Of a stretch of 64,000 nt of DNA, positions 1-8,446 are shown piece by piece (within the stretch, counting starts at the first letter, position 1; the number at the start of each line of letters is the position of its first letter). The stretch comes from Chitinophaga oryzae (lineage in GTDB: Bacteria > Bacteroidota > Bacteroidia > Chitinophagales > Chitinophagaceae). The translations under genes and the position numbers were made by a program. Location: NCBI RefSeq assembly GCF_012516375.2, contig NZ_CP051204.2:4712001-4776000 (forward strand), written 5' to 3'. The notes beneath the pieces were generated by a model. It was not told the DNA's origin. It saw only the letters and a list, made by a program, of their open reading frames with translations, and searched no databases.

Positions 1-345
1 AGCAATCTTGAACCGCTGCCGGGCGGGATGATCGCTGATTGCCCTGATTTGCGGAGATCAACCCATACCCCTTTCTGCATTTACCTTATAATTCACTTCT
101 TTTCAATTTGAAACATATTGTTAAATTTGTAAACTATCACTTTTACAATATGACAAATAAGCTTGCAAGAAGCGGGGCCAGAGGGCAAAATTAACGCAAA
201 TTTACGTTGGATAGCGAGCTGCGGGGTTAGGTGGAAGCATGAAGCGGAATTGTTATTTAGGATGAGATCCTATATTTTTATTTAGTCGATGTGTTTGTTT
301 CCATCAGGGCTGATGGCATAATATCTAATACTTAATTATTTACTG
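1..345. other. Non-coding left margin
   Basis: No convincing reading frame is seen on either strand before the antiporter gene. The stretch is AT-rich from about position 65 onward. A TAnnTTTG-like box lies at 122-129 with a TTTG only 11 bp upstream, which is too close for a normal Bacteroidota promoter, so no promoter is claimed. The tail of a gene lying outside the window cannot be excluded for the first 60 bases. Confidence 0.5.
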
Positions 346-1590
346 ATGGAAAATTATACCCTCCTGTTGGTGATCATGGCGATCATGATCGGCGTATCCG
401 GTATTGCGGAAAAGATAAAGTTGCCCATTCCCGTGTTACTGCTGGCAACAGGTATCGCGATTGGTTTTCTGCCTAGCATGCCGGGCATTGAACTGAACCC
501 GGAAATCATCATGCTGCTGTTCCTGCCGCCGTTGCTGTATGATGCGGCGTTTAACATTTCCTTCCGGGAATTCCGGCTCAACATCAATACCATCGGTACG
601 CTGGCCATCGGGTTGGTTTTCATCACCACCGGCGGTATTGCCGTTGTGGCCTATTACCTGATACCGGGTATGACATGGCCGCTGGCTTTTGTGCTTGGCG
701 CTATCCTTTCCGCCACCGATGCGGTGGCCGCCATTGGCATCACCAAGGGGCTGGGGTTGCCGCATAACACCGTCACCATCCTGGAAGGAGAAAGCCTGGT
801 GAACGACGCTTCTGCGCTGGTGGCCTACCGGTTTGCCGTAGCGGCGGTGACAGGCGTGGCTTTCGTTACCTGGAAAGCGCTGCTTCAGTTTGTGCTGGTG
901 CTGGGCGGCGGTTTTGTGATCGGCGTGGTGCTGGCGAAAATGCTGGGGTTAGTGTTACGTTTCTTCCGTACCAACGATATGGTGGTCATCTGCCTGATGC
1001 TGCTGATGCCGTTTGTGACTTACGTAGTGGCGGAACACTTCGCGGTATCCGGTGTGATCGCGGTGGTGACGCTGGGTTTGGGCATGTCGAGGCTGAGCAG
1101 GATGAAGCTGCCGGAAGCGCTCCGCCATCAGTCCAAACACTTCTGGGACGTGATCATTTTTCTGCTGAATGGCCTGATCTTTTTGCTGATAGGCCTGCAG
1201 TTCCCGCTGGTACTAAAAAAGATGCATGAGGCGGAAGTATGGCCCTATATCGGTTACGCCGCTATTATCGCCGTGGCGGCCCTGGGTATCCGGCTGGTGC
1301 GGGTGTACCTGCAGCAGTTCAACCTGCAAAAGGCTTTCCTGGGCAAGGGTAAGCGCCGTGTCAGTCAACATGCGCTGTTCGATTCGAAGACAAGTTTTAT
1401 CATTACCTGGTCGGGTATGCGGGGAATCGTTTCGCTGGCCATCGCGCTGGGTTTACCGATAGTGCTGCAAAGCGGGGAACCTTTTCCGATGCGCAACGAG
1501 ATCATTTTTCTTTCCATAGCCGTGGTATTGTTTTCACTGCTGGGCCAGGGGCTGTCGCTGCCCTGGGTGGTCCGGAAATTCAGCAAATAA
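346..1590 (+). CDS. CPA1-family Na+/H+ antiporter
   Basis: A 414-residue integral membrane protein, hydrophobic almost throughout, with about a dozen likely membrane segments. It fits the monovalent cation:proton antiporter-1 (NhaP/YjcE) family, which exchanges Na+ or K+ for H+ across the inner membrane for pH and salt control. The family signatures are visible: ATDAVAAIG near residue 125 and the ion-binding EGESLVNDASALVAYR stretch near 147-162. Many CPA1 proteins carry a long cytosolic C-terminal regulatory tail. Here the protein stops right after the last membrane segment (LPWVVRKFSK), so the tail is absent. It is a single gene with its own weak downstream hairpin. The ion specificity cannot be read from the sequence. 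Confidence 0.9.
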   Translation: MENYTLLLVIMAIMIGVSGIAEKIKLPIPVLLLATGIAIGFLPSMPGIELNPEIIMLLFLPPLLYDAAFNISFREFRLNINTIGTLAIGLVFITTGGIAVVAYYLIPGMTWPLAFVLGAILSATDAVAAIGITKGLGLPHNTVTILEGESLVNDASALVAYRFAVAAVTGVAFVTWKALLQFVLVLGGGFVIGVVLAKMLGLVLRFFRTNDMVVICLMLLMPFVTYVVAEHFAVSGVIAVVTLGLGMSRLSRMKLPEALRHQSKHFWDVIIFLLNGLIFLLIGLQFPLVLKKMHEAEVWPYIGYAAIIAVAALGIRLVRVYLQQFNLQKAFLGKGKRRVSQHALFDSKTSFIITWSGMRGIVSLAIALGLPIVLQSGEPFPMRNEIIFLSIAVVLFSLLGQGLSLPWVVRKFSK

Positions 1591-1598
1591 CAGGATGT

Positions 1599-1620
1599 CC
1601 GGCGATGTCGCCGGTTATTC
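1599..1620 (+). terminator. Weak hairpin after the antiporter gene
   Basis: A perfect 7-bp stem, CCGGCGA / TCGCCGG, with a 2-base loop starts 8 bp after the antiporter stop codon and is followed by TTATTC. The short U-run makes it a weak intrinsic terminator at best. Confidence 0.35.
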
Positions 1621-1647
1621 GTAACTTACAGCTACGAAAGCACTGAT

Positions 1648-2166
1648 ATGAAAGCACTGACTTTTTTATTGGCAATATTGATCACCGGTTCTGCCTGTCA
1701 GAGCCAGCAGAAAAAACAGCAGCCTATGACAAGCAACGCGCCCGCCAATCCGTATTATTCACGGACAGACACCGAGAAACTGCATGTAACCAATGCCGAA
1801 TGGAAAAAGGTGCTGCCGCCGGAACTGTATGCGGTGGCGCGCGAGGCTGCAACAGAAAGGCCTTTCACCGGGAAATACTGGGATGCCGACACCAAAGGCT
1901 CTTACTATTGCGCCGTATGTGGCAACGCCCTGTTCCGTTCCGACGCCAAGTTTGCCAGCAGTTGCGGGTGGCCCAGCTTCTTCGAGCCTATCCGGACAGC
2001 CAGCGTTATCTATAAGGAAGACAATTCCTATGGCATGCACCGGACAGAAGTATTGTGCGGCAGATGTGACTCACATCTCGGCCACATCTTCGACGACGGC
2101 CCGCCGCCTACACATAAGCGCTTCTGCATGAACTCCGTATCGCTCGATTTTGAACCGCTGCAGTAA
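1648..2166 (+). CDS. msrB: Peptide-methionine (R)-S-oxide reductase, lipoprotein form
   Basis: A 172-residue MsrB, which reduces the R-epimer of methionine sulfoxide in oxidised proteins. The N-terminus is a lipoprotein signal with the lipobox TGSAC (Cys near residue 17), so the enzyme is expected to be membrane-anchored outside the cytoplasm. The SelR domain fills the rest. It shows both zinc-binding CxxC pairs (CAVCG and CGRCD), the SCGWPSF motif, HLGHIFDDGP, and the catalytic cysteine in RFCMNS near the C-terminus. The gene ends 5 bp from the convergent metallophosphoesterase gene. The exported location suggests repair of envelope proteins after oxidative stress. Confidence 0.93.
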   Translation: MKALTFLLAILITGSACQSQQKKQQPMTSNAPANPYYSRTDTEKLHVTNAEWKKVLPPELYAVAREAATERPFTGKYWDADTKGSYYCAVCGNALFRSDAKFASSCGWPSFFEPIRTASVIYKEDNSYGMHRTEVLCGRCDSHLGHIFDDGPPPTHKRFCMNSVSLDFEPLQ

Positions 2167-2171
2167 TTCTG

Positions 2172-2897
2172 TCAGCGGTCACGTTCATGGCGTATCACGG
2201 CTGTCTTCACCTCGTCACCGGTGATGGTAACGATACTGTATCCAAAATAAGATAGATCTACCTGCACCTCCGTCGCTTCCTTCACGAATTGTGCACCGGT
2301 GGCAGGCGTCACCGTCTGGTGAATGTTTTTCTCCACCCGCTGATCGGTGATGTGAAGATGGCCGCAGAAAACATATACGGGGTGCGGATGGTCCAGCAAC
2401 AAAGCCTTCACTTTTTCCCTTCCCTGCAATGGCTGCAGGCCATCCAGGAATATCGGTATTTCCACTACCGGATGATGCAGGAACAACAACACCTTACCGG
2501 CCGTTTTGAGTTCCGCTTCCAGCCATTGCAGCTGGGCAACGGTCATCACCTCACTGGCGGTGTCCAGGAAAATATACCGGAAACCGTCTTTATCTTCACT
2601 GTAACACATCGTCCCGTCTACCAGGCCCGGAGGCCGATAGTGCAGGCGTACATCTTCCAGCTTGTCGAAATTACCCAGTATGATGTTGTACTCCGGTGTG
2701 TATTGCTGTAAGGCCTCAAAGAGGAAAGTATGCGCAGACGGTTCCCCGATATCCCCTCCTATCACCACTTCCCGGATGCCTTTGCCGGCAATTTCCTGTA
2801 AGAGCAATAGCAGGTTTTCACGCGCCGGCACCTGTTGGCCGCGGGTAAATGCATCATCCAGATGCATATCGGTGACAAAAGCGAATGAACGGGTCAT
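2172..2897 (-). CDS. Calcineurin-like metallophosphoesterase
   Basis: A 241-residue cytosolic-looking protein with the motif series of the calcineurin-like phosphoesterase superfamily, which uses two metal ions to hydrolyse phosphomono- or diesters. Visible motifs are D10-x-H12, GGD at 47-49, GNFD at 75-78 (where GNHD is usual, so the general-acid His is replaced by Phe), HH in LFLHHP near 140, and GHLH near 178. The replaced histidine occurs in some diesterase-like members, but activity could be altered. It has no signal peptide. It lies convergent to msrB and upstream of nothing it obviously works with. The substrate is unknown. Confidence 0.85.
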   Translation of the reverse strand: MTRSFAFVTDMHLDDAFTRGQQVPARENLLLLLQEIAGKGIREVVIGGDIGEPSAHTFLFEALQQYTPEYNIILGNFDKLEDVRLHYRPPGLVDGTMCYSEDKDGFRYIFLDTASEVMTVAQLQWLEAELKTAGKVLLFLHHPVVEIPIFLDGLQPLQGREKVKALLLDHPHPVYVFCGHLHITDQRVEKNIHQTVTPATGAQFVKEATEVQVDLSYFGYSIVTITGDEVKTAVIRHERDR

Positions 2898-2979
2898 ATT
2901 GAGGTAAAGTTTTTACCGCCTGAATATAGCGTTTAATCCGGTCACCCCAATGTCAAAATACGGCAACGGTTATACGTTA

Positions 2980-3960
2980 TTATACTTCAGCCAGCTTTTT
3001 ATTGTACCGGTTGCGGTATTCATGTGGCAGCAGGCCTGTCAACAGTTTGAAGGAATTGCGGAAGGTTTTGGTATCCGAGTAACCAACCTCGTACATGATA
3101 TCATTGATTTTACGGTCGCCGTCTTCCAGGTGTTTTTTGGCAGCCTCGATTTTCACGCGCTGGATATATTCATTCATAGTATTGGAGGTGGCTTTCTTGA
3201 AGCGCCGTTCCAGGCTTCTGCGGCCAATGGCCAGCATTTCCGCGAGTGCGTCTACCCTGATTTTTTGCTGGAAGTTGTTCTCGATAAATTCCTGCGCCTG
3301 TTTCACCGGTTCGTCATCATGTTCTTTCTGCGCCTGAAAAATGATAAAAGGCAGCTGGGCAGAGCGTTCCAGGTCCACCTGGAAAAATTTGGCGCTGTAA
3401 ATAGCGGCGTCGCGGCCGGCGTATTTCTCCACGAGGTACACCAACAGGTTTACCAGTGAAAGACCGCCACCGCTGGAATAGATACCGTTTTCATCGGTGA
3501 TGACTTTTTCCTTCACGAGGTTCACTTCGGGAAACATATCGCGGAACAAATCCGCCGCTTTCCAATGCGTAGTGCATTTTTTCCCTATCAGCAGTCCCGT
3601 TTGCGCCAGCAGGAAAGCGCCTATACAAAGACTGGCCACTTCGGCGCCTTTTTCATATTGTTCACGTATCCAGGTAATCAGCTCCCCGTTTCTCGCCAGG
3701 TTGTCCTCCACGTTTTTATGTAACGCCGGGATAATAATAAGGTCCGTTTTATGCAGTTCCTGGACAACTGCGTCCGTTTGGATGGTAAACAGCCCGTTGT
3801 TCAGCTGGACCGCGCGCCAGGCGCCTACCAGCTTCACTTCGAACAAAGGCGCTTTGCCCTGGCTGACGAGGAAATCATTTACTTCTGTAAAGACATGGCG
3901 GGCGACTTCAATACCGGTCATAGCGGCACCGAGTGGAATCACAATAGATACGTGCTTCAT
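2980..3960 (-). CDS. GlxA-family transcriptional regulator (DJ-1/PfpI-like plus AraC HTH)
   Basis: A 326-residue regulator with two domains. Residues 1-190 resemble the DJ-1/PfpI glutamine-amidotransferase fold, with the nucleophile-elbow-like ASLCIGAFLLAQTG segment and the following TTHW. Residues 215-320 are a double helix-turn-helix of the AraC/XylS type, ending in the typical VGYSDTKTFRNSFKLLTGLLPHEYRNRY signature region. GlxA-type proteins are DNA-binding regulators whose N-terminal domain is thought to sense a small molecule. The next gene upstream on the same strand, the MocR-type gene at 4059-5483, ends about 100 bp away, so the two may be separate units. The target genes cannot be told. 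Confidence 0.9.
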   Translation of the reverse strand: MKHVSIVIPLGAAMTGIEVARHVFTEVNDFLVSQGKAPLFEVKLVGAWRAVQLNNGLFTIQTDAVVQELHKTDLIIIPALHKNVEDNLARNGELITWIREQYEKGAEVASLCIGAFLLAQTGLLIGKKCTTHWKAADLFRDMFPEVNLVKEKVITDENGIYSSGGGLSLVNLLVYLVEKYAGRDAAIYSAKFFQVDLERSAQLPFIIFQAQKEHDDEPVKQAQEFIENNFQQKIRVDALAEMLAIGRRSLERRFKKATSNTMNEYIQRVKIEAAKKHLEDGDRKINDIMYEVGYSDTKTFRNSFKLLTGLLPHEYRNRYNKKLAEV

Positions 3961-4058
3961 AAGACAGCGTTATAAAGTTTGCAGGTTTCTCATTCCATCA
4001 CAAGATAAAATATTTATCAGAATGATGAAAGCCTTGTTCCATGGACGGAAACCGGTTG

Positions 4059-5483
4059 TCAGCACATACTTCTGACGAGGTTTCCCAGTTTACGTACGGC
4101 CTGCTCCACCTGCCGGTTCCAGTGTTTGTTGCAGCTGACGCGGATATAGTTACGATAGCCGCCGGTGCTGGAAAAGAGCGGTCCCGGTGCGATGTTGATA
4201 TGATGTTCCAGCGCCAGCTTCTGCAGTTTCAGGGCATCCACCTGCCTGGGCAGTTCCACCCAGAGCACCATACCGCCATCGGGCTGGCTGATCCTTACGC
4301 CGGAAGGGAAATACTGTTCGATATACTGGGTAGTCAGCAGCACCTGTTTATGTATGAGCGGCCGCAGTTTACGCAGATGCCGCTGATAGGTGCCGCTGGC
4401 CAGCAGGTCGGCCAGCGAGAGCTGCAGCACCGAAGCGGTGGCCACGTTGGTGGTGGCTTTCAGCTGCGCTACTTTTTCCATGAAACGTCCGGGGGCGCAC
4501 CAGCCGATGCGGAAGCCGGAGGCCACTGTTTTGGAGAACGAAGTACATAACATCACCCACCCATGCCTGTCATACGTTTTAATGGTGGAGGGCCGGGTGG
4601 GACCGAAATGCAGTTCGCCGTAGACATCGTCTTCAATGACCGGCAGCTGGCGTTTCCAGGCCATCTCGGCAATCCATTTTTTCTTTTCGTCAGACAACAC
4701 GACCCCGTTGGGGTTATTGAAATTAGAGATGAACAGGCAGGCGGCGATGTCGTAGGTGTCTACGGTCTCTTCCAGCTGGCGCAGACTGATGCCCTCTTCC
4801 GGGTCACAGGGCAGCTCTATCACTTTCAGCTTCAGTTGTTCGAGGCATTGCAGGATGCCATAGTAACAGGGCGATACCACCACCACGGCGTCGCCGGGGT
4901 TGGTGACGGCCCGCAGGCACAGGCTCAGCGCTTCGAGGGTACCGTTGGTGACCAGGACATCGTTGGCCGAGAGGCTGCCGTTCCAGTAAAAAGAGAGCCG
5001 CGCGATCTGCTCCCGTAACAGGCCGTTGCCAAGGGTCGACTCATATTGCAGATGCGCCCCGGTAAGATCTCGGGAGGCTTTCTGCAAGCTGCGCCGCACC
5101 GCATTAAACGGCACCATGTGCGTTTCCAGCGAAGCATTAAAAAAAGAGATAAACCCGGGTGGATAGGGACCTGCATCCACGGGCATTTTGCTGATGATGC
5201 GGCTCACGTTCACCTCGCGGATGGCAGGGGCCGCTGTGGTGGCCACCGGCTGTTCTGTATGCCCCGTGGATTTGCGCAGGGGCACATAGCCCGATTTCTC
5301 CCTGGAGGCCAGTAATCCTTTATCTATTAATAGAGAATAGGCTTTCAGCGAAGTGCCCACGCTTACCCCGAAATGCCCGCTCACCGCGCGCAGCGAAGGC
5401 AGTTTCTCGCCCAGCGGATAAGTCCCATTGTTAATCATGGCTTCTATCCGGTTGGCTATCTCTATGTATTGAAAGTCTTTCAT
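4059..5483 (-). CDS. MocR/PdxR-type GntR regulator with aminotransferase fold
   Basis: A 474-residue fusion. Residues 1-75 form a GntR-type winged helix (MINNGTYPLGEKLPSLRAVS, then FGVSVGTSLKAYSLL). Residues about 100-474 form a class I/II aminotransferase-like domain that binds pyridoxal phosphate. The PLP lysine is expected in TSFSKTVASGFRIGW, and NPNGVVLS and the following D-Y pair match the cofactor pocket. MocR regulators use PLP or a PLP-amino acid adduct as effector and usually act on a divergent gene. Here the divergent neighbour is a GNAT acetyltransferase, with 79 bp between the start codons and a pair of direct repeats in that gap. Confidence 0.9.
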   Translation of the reverse strand: MKDFQYIEIANRIEAMINNGTYPLGEKLPSLRAVSGHFGVSVGTSLKAYSLLIDKGLLASREKSGYVPLRKSTGHTEQPVATTAAPAIREVNVSRIISKMPVDAGPYPPGFISFFNASLETHMVPFNAVRRSLQKASRDLTGAHLQYESTLGNGLLREQIARLSFYWNGSLSANDVLVTNGTLEALSLCLRAVTNPGDAVVVVSPCYYGILQCLEQLKLKVIELPCDPEEGISLRQLEETVDTYDIAACLFISNFNNPNGVVLSDEKKKWIAEMAWKRQLPVIEDDVYGELHFGPTRPSTIKTYDRHGWVMLCTSFSKTVASGFRIGWCAPGRFMEKVAQLKATTNVATASVLQLSLADLLASGTYQRHLRKLRPLIHKQVLLTTQYIEQYFPSGVRISQPDGGMVLWVELPRQVDALKLQKLALEHHINIAPGPLFSSTGGYRNYIRVSCNKHWNRQVEQAVRKLGNLVRSMC

Positions 5484-5519
5484 CTGTTATACTAAAATAT
5501 TCAAAATCTGTATCTGTTA
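5482..5519. promoter_or_regulatory. Candidate MocR operator: two direct repeats
   Basis: The octamer ATCTGTTA occurs at 5482-5489 and again at 5512-5519 in the same orientation, 30 bp apart (about three helical turns). The first copy overlaps the start codon of the MocR gene. The second sits in a small dyad, CTGTA-N5-TACAG at 5508-5522. Direct-repeat operators with helical phasing are typical for MocR regulators, so autoregulation plus control of the acetyltransferase is a reasonable inference. Confidence 0.4.
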
Positions 5520-5537
5520 CAGTAGCTACAAAGTAAA

Positions 5538-5545
5538 TAATTTTG
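5538..5545 (+). promoter_or_regulatory. Candidate -7 box for the GNAT gene
   Basis: TAATTTTG matches the Bacteroidota -7 consensus TAnnTTTG and lies 17 bp before the GNAT start codon. No clear TTTG is seen at -33; that position falls inside the candidate MocR operator, as expected for an activator-dependent promoter. Confidence 0.35.
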
Positions 5546-5562
5546 GGGGAAATAATTGAGCC

Positions 5563-6072
5563 ATGGAAATAATCAACAGCACCGTTACAGACATTGACGA
5601 TATCTTTTACCTTTATGACGAGGGCACCAAATACCAGCGACAGCAGGGAACAAACCTTTACTGGAAAGGATTTGAGCGATCTGTAGTAGAACAGGAGATC
5701 GAACAAAAGCGGCAGTGGAAACTGGTGGTGGACAACAAGACAGTTTGTGTATTTGTCACTACCTTCAGTGATCCGTTGATATGGGGAGAGAAAGACGAGA
5801 CGCCTTCCCTGTATCTTCACCGTATCGCCACCCATCCGGAATACCGGGGCCGCGGATTTGTGAAACAGATTGTTGACTGGGCAAAACAGTACGGAAGGGA
5901 AAACGGCCGGCAGTATCTGCGGCTGGACACCGGCGCCGGTAATGAGAAGCTGAACAACTACTATGTCAGCTGCGGCTTTACCTACCTCGGCGTAGTCTCC
6001 ATTCCCGATCCGGAGGGATTGCCTGCCCACTACCGGGATGGCGGCTTTGCCACTTTTGAGCTTGTACTCTGA
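5563..6072 (+). CDS. GNAT-family N-acetyltransferase
   Basis: A 169-residue single-domain acetyltransferase. GNAT enzymes move the acetyl group of acetyl-CoA to an amine. The acetyl-CoA binding motif A is clear near residues 90-112 (LHRIATHPEYRGRGFVKQIV, with the RGRG turn), followed by the LDTGAGNEKLNNYYVSCGF segment typical of motif B. The likely target (protein, amino acid or antibiotic) cannot be read. It is divergent from a MocR regulator, which suggests an amine- or PLP-linked substrate. The gene ends 19 bp before the next start codon, so it may be co-transcribed with the alpha/beta hydrolase downstream. Confidence 0.88.
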   Translation: MEIINSTVTDIDDIFYLYDEGTKYQRQQGTNLYWKGFERSVVEQEIEQKRQWKLVVDNKTVCVFVTTFSDPLIWGEKDETPSLYLHRIATHPEYRGRGFVKQIVDWAKQYGRENGRQYLRLDTGAGNEKLNNYYVSCGFTYLGVVSIPDPEGLPAHYRDGGFATFELVL

Positions 6073-6091
6073 CACCTACCTTTACGACTAT

Positions 6092-7438
6092 ATGAAAACA
6101 CACCTTCTATCACTGCTCACGGCCACGGTTATTGCCGGCGCGGCTTCTGCCCAACAGGTGGCGGCTTCCGCCAGCTGCAGGAACGGCGCCTATGCCATGA
6201 GCGACGGCAGCCAGCTGATCATCAGTCCTTCCCAGGACAACGACCTCCGTTACCGCCGCCTGGACGGCAGCACCGGACGCCTTTACTTACAGGCCGACAG
6301 TAGTTACCTGTCGGGGCCCGGCTGGGCCAATGCCAACAACCCGAACATATTCGCGCGTTTTAGCGGCTGCCCCCATGATTCCCTTTTTTTCCGGCAGGAC
6401 GGTAAAATGCTGACCGGTAAACGTATACCCCTGCCCGTTATCCCCCTCCGCTTTGATGTAAAGGACGCCGCTGTTTACGGAGAGCTGTTCCTGCCGGCAG
6501 ACCGTAAGCCGCAGGCGCTGGTGGTGCTGCATTTTGGCTCGGGCGGCGCCTCTGCTGTGGCTACGCACTTTCTCCAGTACATGTTGCCGCTTAACCATAT
6601 TGCCGTACTGGTATATGATAAAAGAGGCACGGGCAAGTCCACCGGGAAACTGTCCGCCAATTTTCACCTGCTGGCCCAGGATATGGCCACCATCGTAAAG
6701 GTGGTGAAAAAGCAGCCGGCCGTCCGTGGCATTCCTACGGGGCTGATGGGCGAAAGCCAGGGCGGGTGGATCGTACCGCTGACCGCTACCCTGACGCCGG
6801 TTGATTTTGTCATCGCCAGTTACAGTCTGCTTATCCCGCCGCGGGAAGAGAACCGCCAGGAAGCACTACACGATCTGCAGGAAGGACATTATAGTGACGC
6901 AGATATCGCAAAGGCGATGCAGGTTGTAGCGGCCACCGACCAGGTGGTGCGGACCGGCTTCAACGGCGGCCTCGAAGCGGTAGACTCTCTCAGGGCACTG
7001 TATGGCAGGGAGCCATGGTTTAAGGCTTTACAGGGAGATTATACCGGCCCTGTGCTGCAGGCCAGCCGTGCGCAGCTGGACACCCTGAAACAGATTTTCC
7101 CGACAGATGTTCCTCTGGATTATGACCCCGTGCCTGCGTTCCGGCGCGTAAAAGCCCCTATGCTCTGGGTGATTGCCGGGAAAGACACGGAGGCCCCGAA
7201 CGGCGGCACCATCGATGTGTTAAAAGACGCGGTCGCCACCCGTAAAAATGTTGACGTAGTGATTTTCCCCCATGCCGACCATGGCATCATTGATGTACAG
7301 GATAGTCCGGACGGTCCGGTACTGCTGCAATATTCCGCCGGCTATTTTGATCTCCTGCGTGACTGGATCCTGCGCCACCAGGTCAGCAAACGGTACGGTG
7401 AGTCAATTACGAATGACGAATTACGAATTACGAATTGA
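6092..7438 (+). CDS. Secreted alpha/beta hydrolase (S9/DLH-like)
   Basis: About 448 residues from the ATG at 6092. That start is preferred over the upstream in-frame ATG at 6038 because it opens directly into a signal peptide ending in ASAQ. Residues 130-430 form an alpha/beta hydrolase fold. The nucleophile elbow GESQGG puts the catalytic Ser near residue 222; an Asp in GKDTEAP and a His in PHADHG complete the triad. Family members are esterases or peptidases, and the exact substrate is unknown. The C-terminus is odd: the last eleven residues (SITNDELRITN) and the stop codon are encoded by the TTACGAA heptamer element that overlaps the gene end, so the natural C-terminus seems to have been replaced. 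Confidence 0.85.
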   Translation: MKTHLLSLLTATVIAGAASAQQVAASASCRNGAYAMSDGSQLIISPSQDNDLRYRRLDGSTGRLYLQADSSYLSGPGWANANNPNIFARFSGCPHDSLFFRQDGKMLTGKRIPLPVIPLRFDVKDAAVYGELFLPADRKPQALVVLHFGSGGASAVATHFLQYMLPLNHIAVLVYDKRGTGKSTGKLSANFHLLAQDMATIVKVVKKQPAVRGIPTGLMGESQGGWIVPLTATLTPVDFVIASYSLLIPPREENRQEALHDLQEGHYSDADIAKAMQVVAATDQVVRTGFNGGLEAVDSLRALYGREPWFKALQGDYTGPVLQASRAQLDTLKQIFPTDVPLDYDPVPAFRRVKAPMLWVIAGKDTEAPNGGTIDVLKDAVATRKNVDVVIFPHADHGIIDVQDSPDGPVLLQYSAGYFDLLRDWILRHQVSKRYGESITNDELRITN

Positions 7439-7508
7439 GGGTTATCTTATAGAGCGGTTCATTAATAACCTTTCCAAAAGGGGGCCCTCAATTCGTAATT
7501 CGTAATTG
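7404..7508. repeat. Heptamer hairpin element, copy A
   Basis: A 105-bp element. The left arm is a tandem run of the heptamer TTACGAA followed by TTGAGGG, and the right arm is its reverse complement, giving a stem of about 23 bp. The 43-bp loop contains CTTATAGAGCGGTTC. The loop is the reverse complement of the loop in copy B (8446-8554), with about 35 of 43 positions matching, so the two copies are inverted relative to each other. The element overlaps the 3' end of the hydrolase gene and supplies its stop codon. It encodes no protein, so it is MITE- or REP-like in character. Confidence 0.85.
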
Positions 7509-7596
7509 ATTGTCGGAATACCCCTTGGCGATTGTCGCAGACCTCCTCTCCTGTTTACAGCTGCAGGGCTACCTTTGCTGCAAGAGTTCATTTTCC

Positions 7597-7962
7597 ATGA
7601 GAGCCATTGAAAACATTGCGGTACCGGTCACCGATCAACAGCTGTCCAAACAATTTTACCTGCTGCTGGGCTTTGAGCTGCTGGCGGAAGTAATGTTGCC
7701 CGACGGCGACGCCTGGATTCAGCTGGGATTCCGGAACCAGGTCACCACCATTTCGCTGGTGCGGCAATGGCCTTACGGCCGGATGCAGGCAGGCGCCTTA
7801 CAGGGACTGGTGCTGGAGACGGACAACATCATAAGGGAGAGGGAACGGCTACACCGGGAAGGAGTCAATGTTTCGGCCATCAGCGAATCCGCTTTCGGAA
7901 AGGTTTTCTTTTTACAGGACCCCGATCTCAACGGGTTAAGCATCCATGAATTCAGTTATTAA
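7597..7962 (+). CDS. VOC-family (glyoxalase/dioxygenase-like) protein
   Basis: About 121 residues from the ATG at 7597. An upstream in-frame TTG at 7510 would add 29 residues that do not fit the fold and begin at the edge of a repeat, so it was not used. The sequence has the paired beta-alpha-beta-beta-beta plan of the vicinal oxygen chelate superfamily: IENIAVPVTDQQLSKQFY at the start, GLVLETDN in the middle and LQDPDLNGLSIHEF at the end. It covers glyoxalase-like, dioxygenase-like and antibiotic-binding relatives. Which of these it is cannot be decided. It lies with the YciI gene between the two inverted hairpin elements. Confidence 0.82.
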   Translation: MRAIENIAVPVTDQQLSKQFYLLLGFELLAEVMLPDGDAWIQLGFRNQVTTISLVRQWPYGRMQAGALQGLVLETDNIIRERERLHREGVNVSAISESAFGKVFFLQDPDLNGLSIHEFSY

Positions 7963-8069
7963 AAGCGCGTCGCACTCCTGCTCCAGCATCTCCCAAAAGA
8001 TTGATTTTAAATATCATATAAAAAATGTAAAAAAAATGGCGGAAAACTGTCTTATTCATGACAGCCAGG

Positions 8070-8099
8070 TTGTTATTAAGCTATAAACAACTAAATTTA
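8070..8099 (+). promoter_or_regulatory. Candidate promoter for the YciI gene
   Basis: TTG at 8070-8072 and TAAATTTA at 8092-8099 are separated by 19 bp, which fits the Bacteroidota spacing; the -7 box matches TAnnTTTG except for the last base. The start codon at 8105 is only 5 bp downstream, so the transcript would be nearly leaderless. Confidence 0.3.
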
Positions 8100-8104
8100 T
8101 TGCC

Positions 8105-8446
8105 ATGAAAAATTTCTTATTTCTCTTCAGATCAGATTTCTCCTCTACAGCCAAGCGTTCACCGGAAGAAATGCAGAACAACACTAAAATGTGGATGGAC
8201 TGGATCGGTGGTATTGCTGCACAGAACAAACTGGCCGATCGCGGCAACCGCCTGGAACAGACCGGCAAGGTAGTCAGGCCCAACAATGTGGTGACCGACG
8301 GCCCTTTCACAGAAATTAAGGAAACGCTCGGCGGCTACACCGTAGTACAGGCCAGCTCTCTCGAAGAAGCGGCTGAACTGGCGCAGGGCTGTCCCATACT
8401 GGCCTTTGGCGGTAATGTGGAAATCAGGGAAATCAGCGTATTATAA
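8105..8446 (+). CDS. YciI/DGPF-domain protein
   Basis: A 113-residue protein of the YCII-related (DGPF) family. The family motif VTDGPFTEIKETLGGYTVVQ is seen near residues 62-80. DGPF proteins are ferredoxin-like small proteins of unclear function that are very often encoded beside ECF42-group sigma factors. That is exactly the case here: the ECF42 gene starts 115 bp downstream on the same strand, with a hairpin element filling the gap. The stop codon lies at the very edge of that element. It probably takes part in the same stress response as the sigma factor, but no reaction has been established for the family. Confidence 0.9.
   Translation: MKNFLFLFRSDFSSTAKRSPEEMQNNTKMWMDWIGGIAAQNKLADRGNRLEQTGKVVRPNNVVTDGPFTEIKETLGGYTVVQASSLEEAAELAQGCPILAFGGNVEIREISVL

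Noticed and set aside
107..129. Promoter made of TTTG at 107-110 and TAAATTTG at 122-129
   Set aside because: The gap of 11 bp is far below the usual spacing of about 19-21 bp, and the next gene starts more than 200 bp later.
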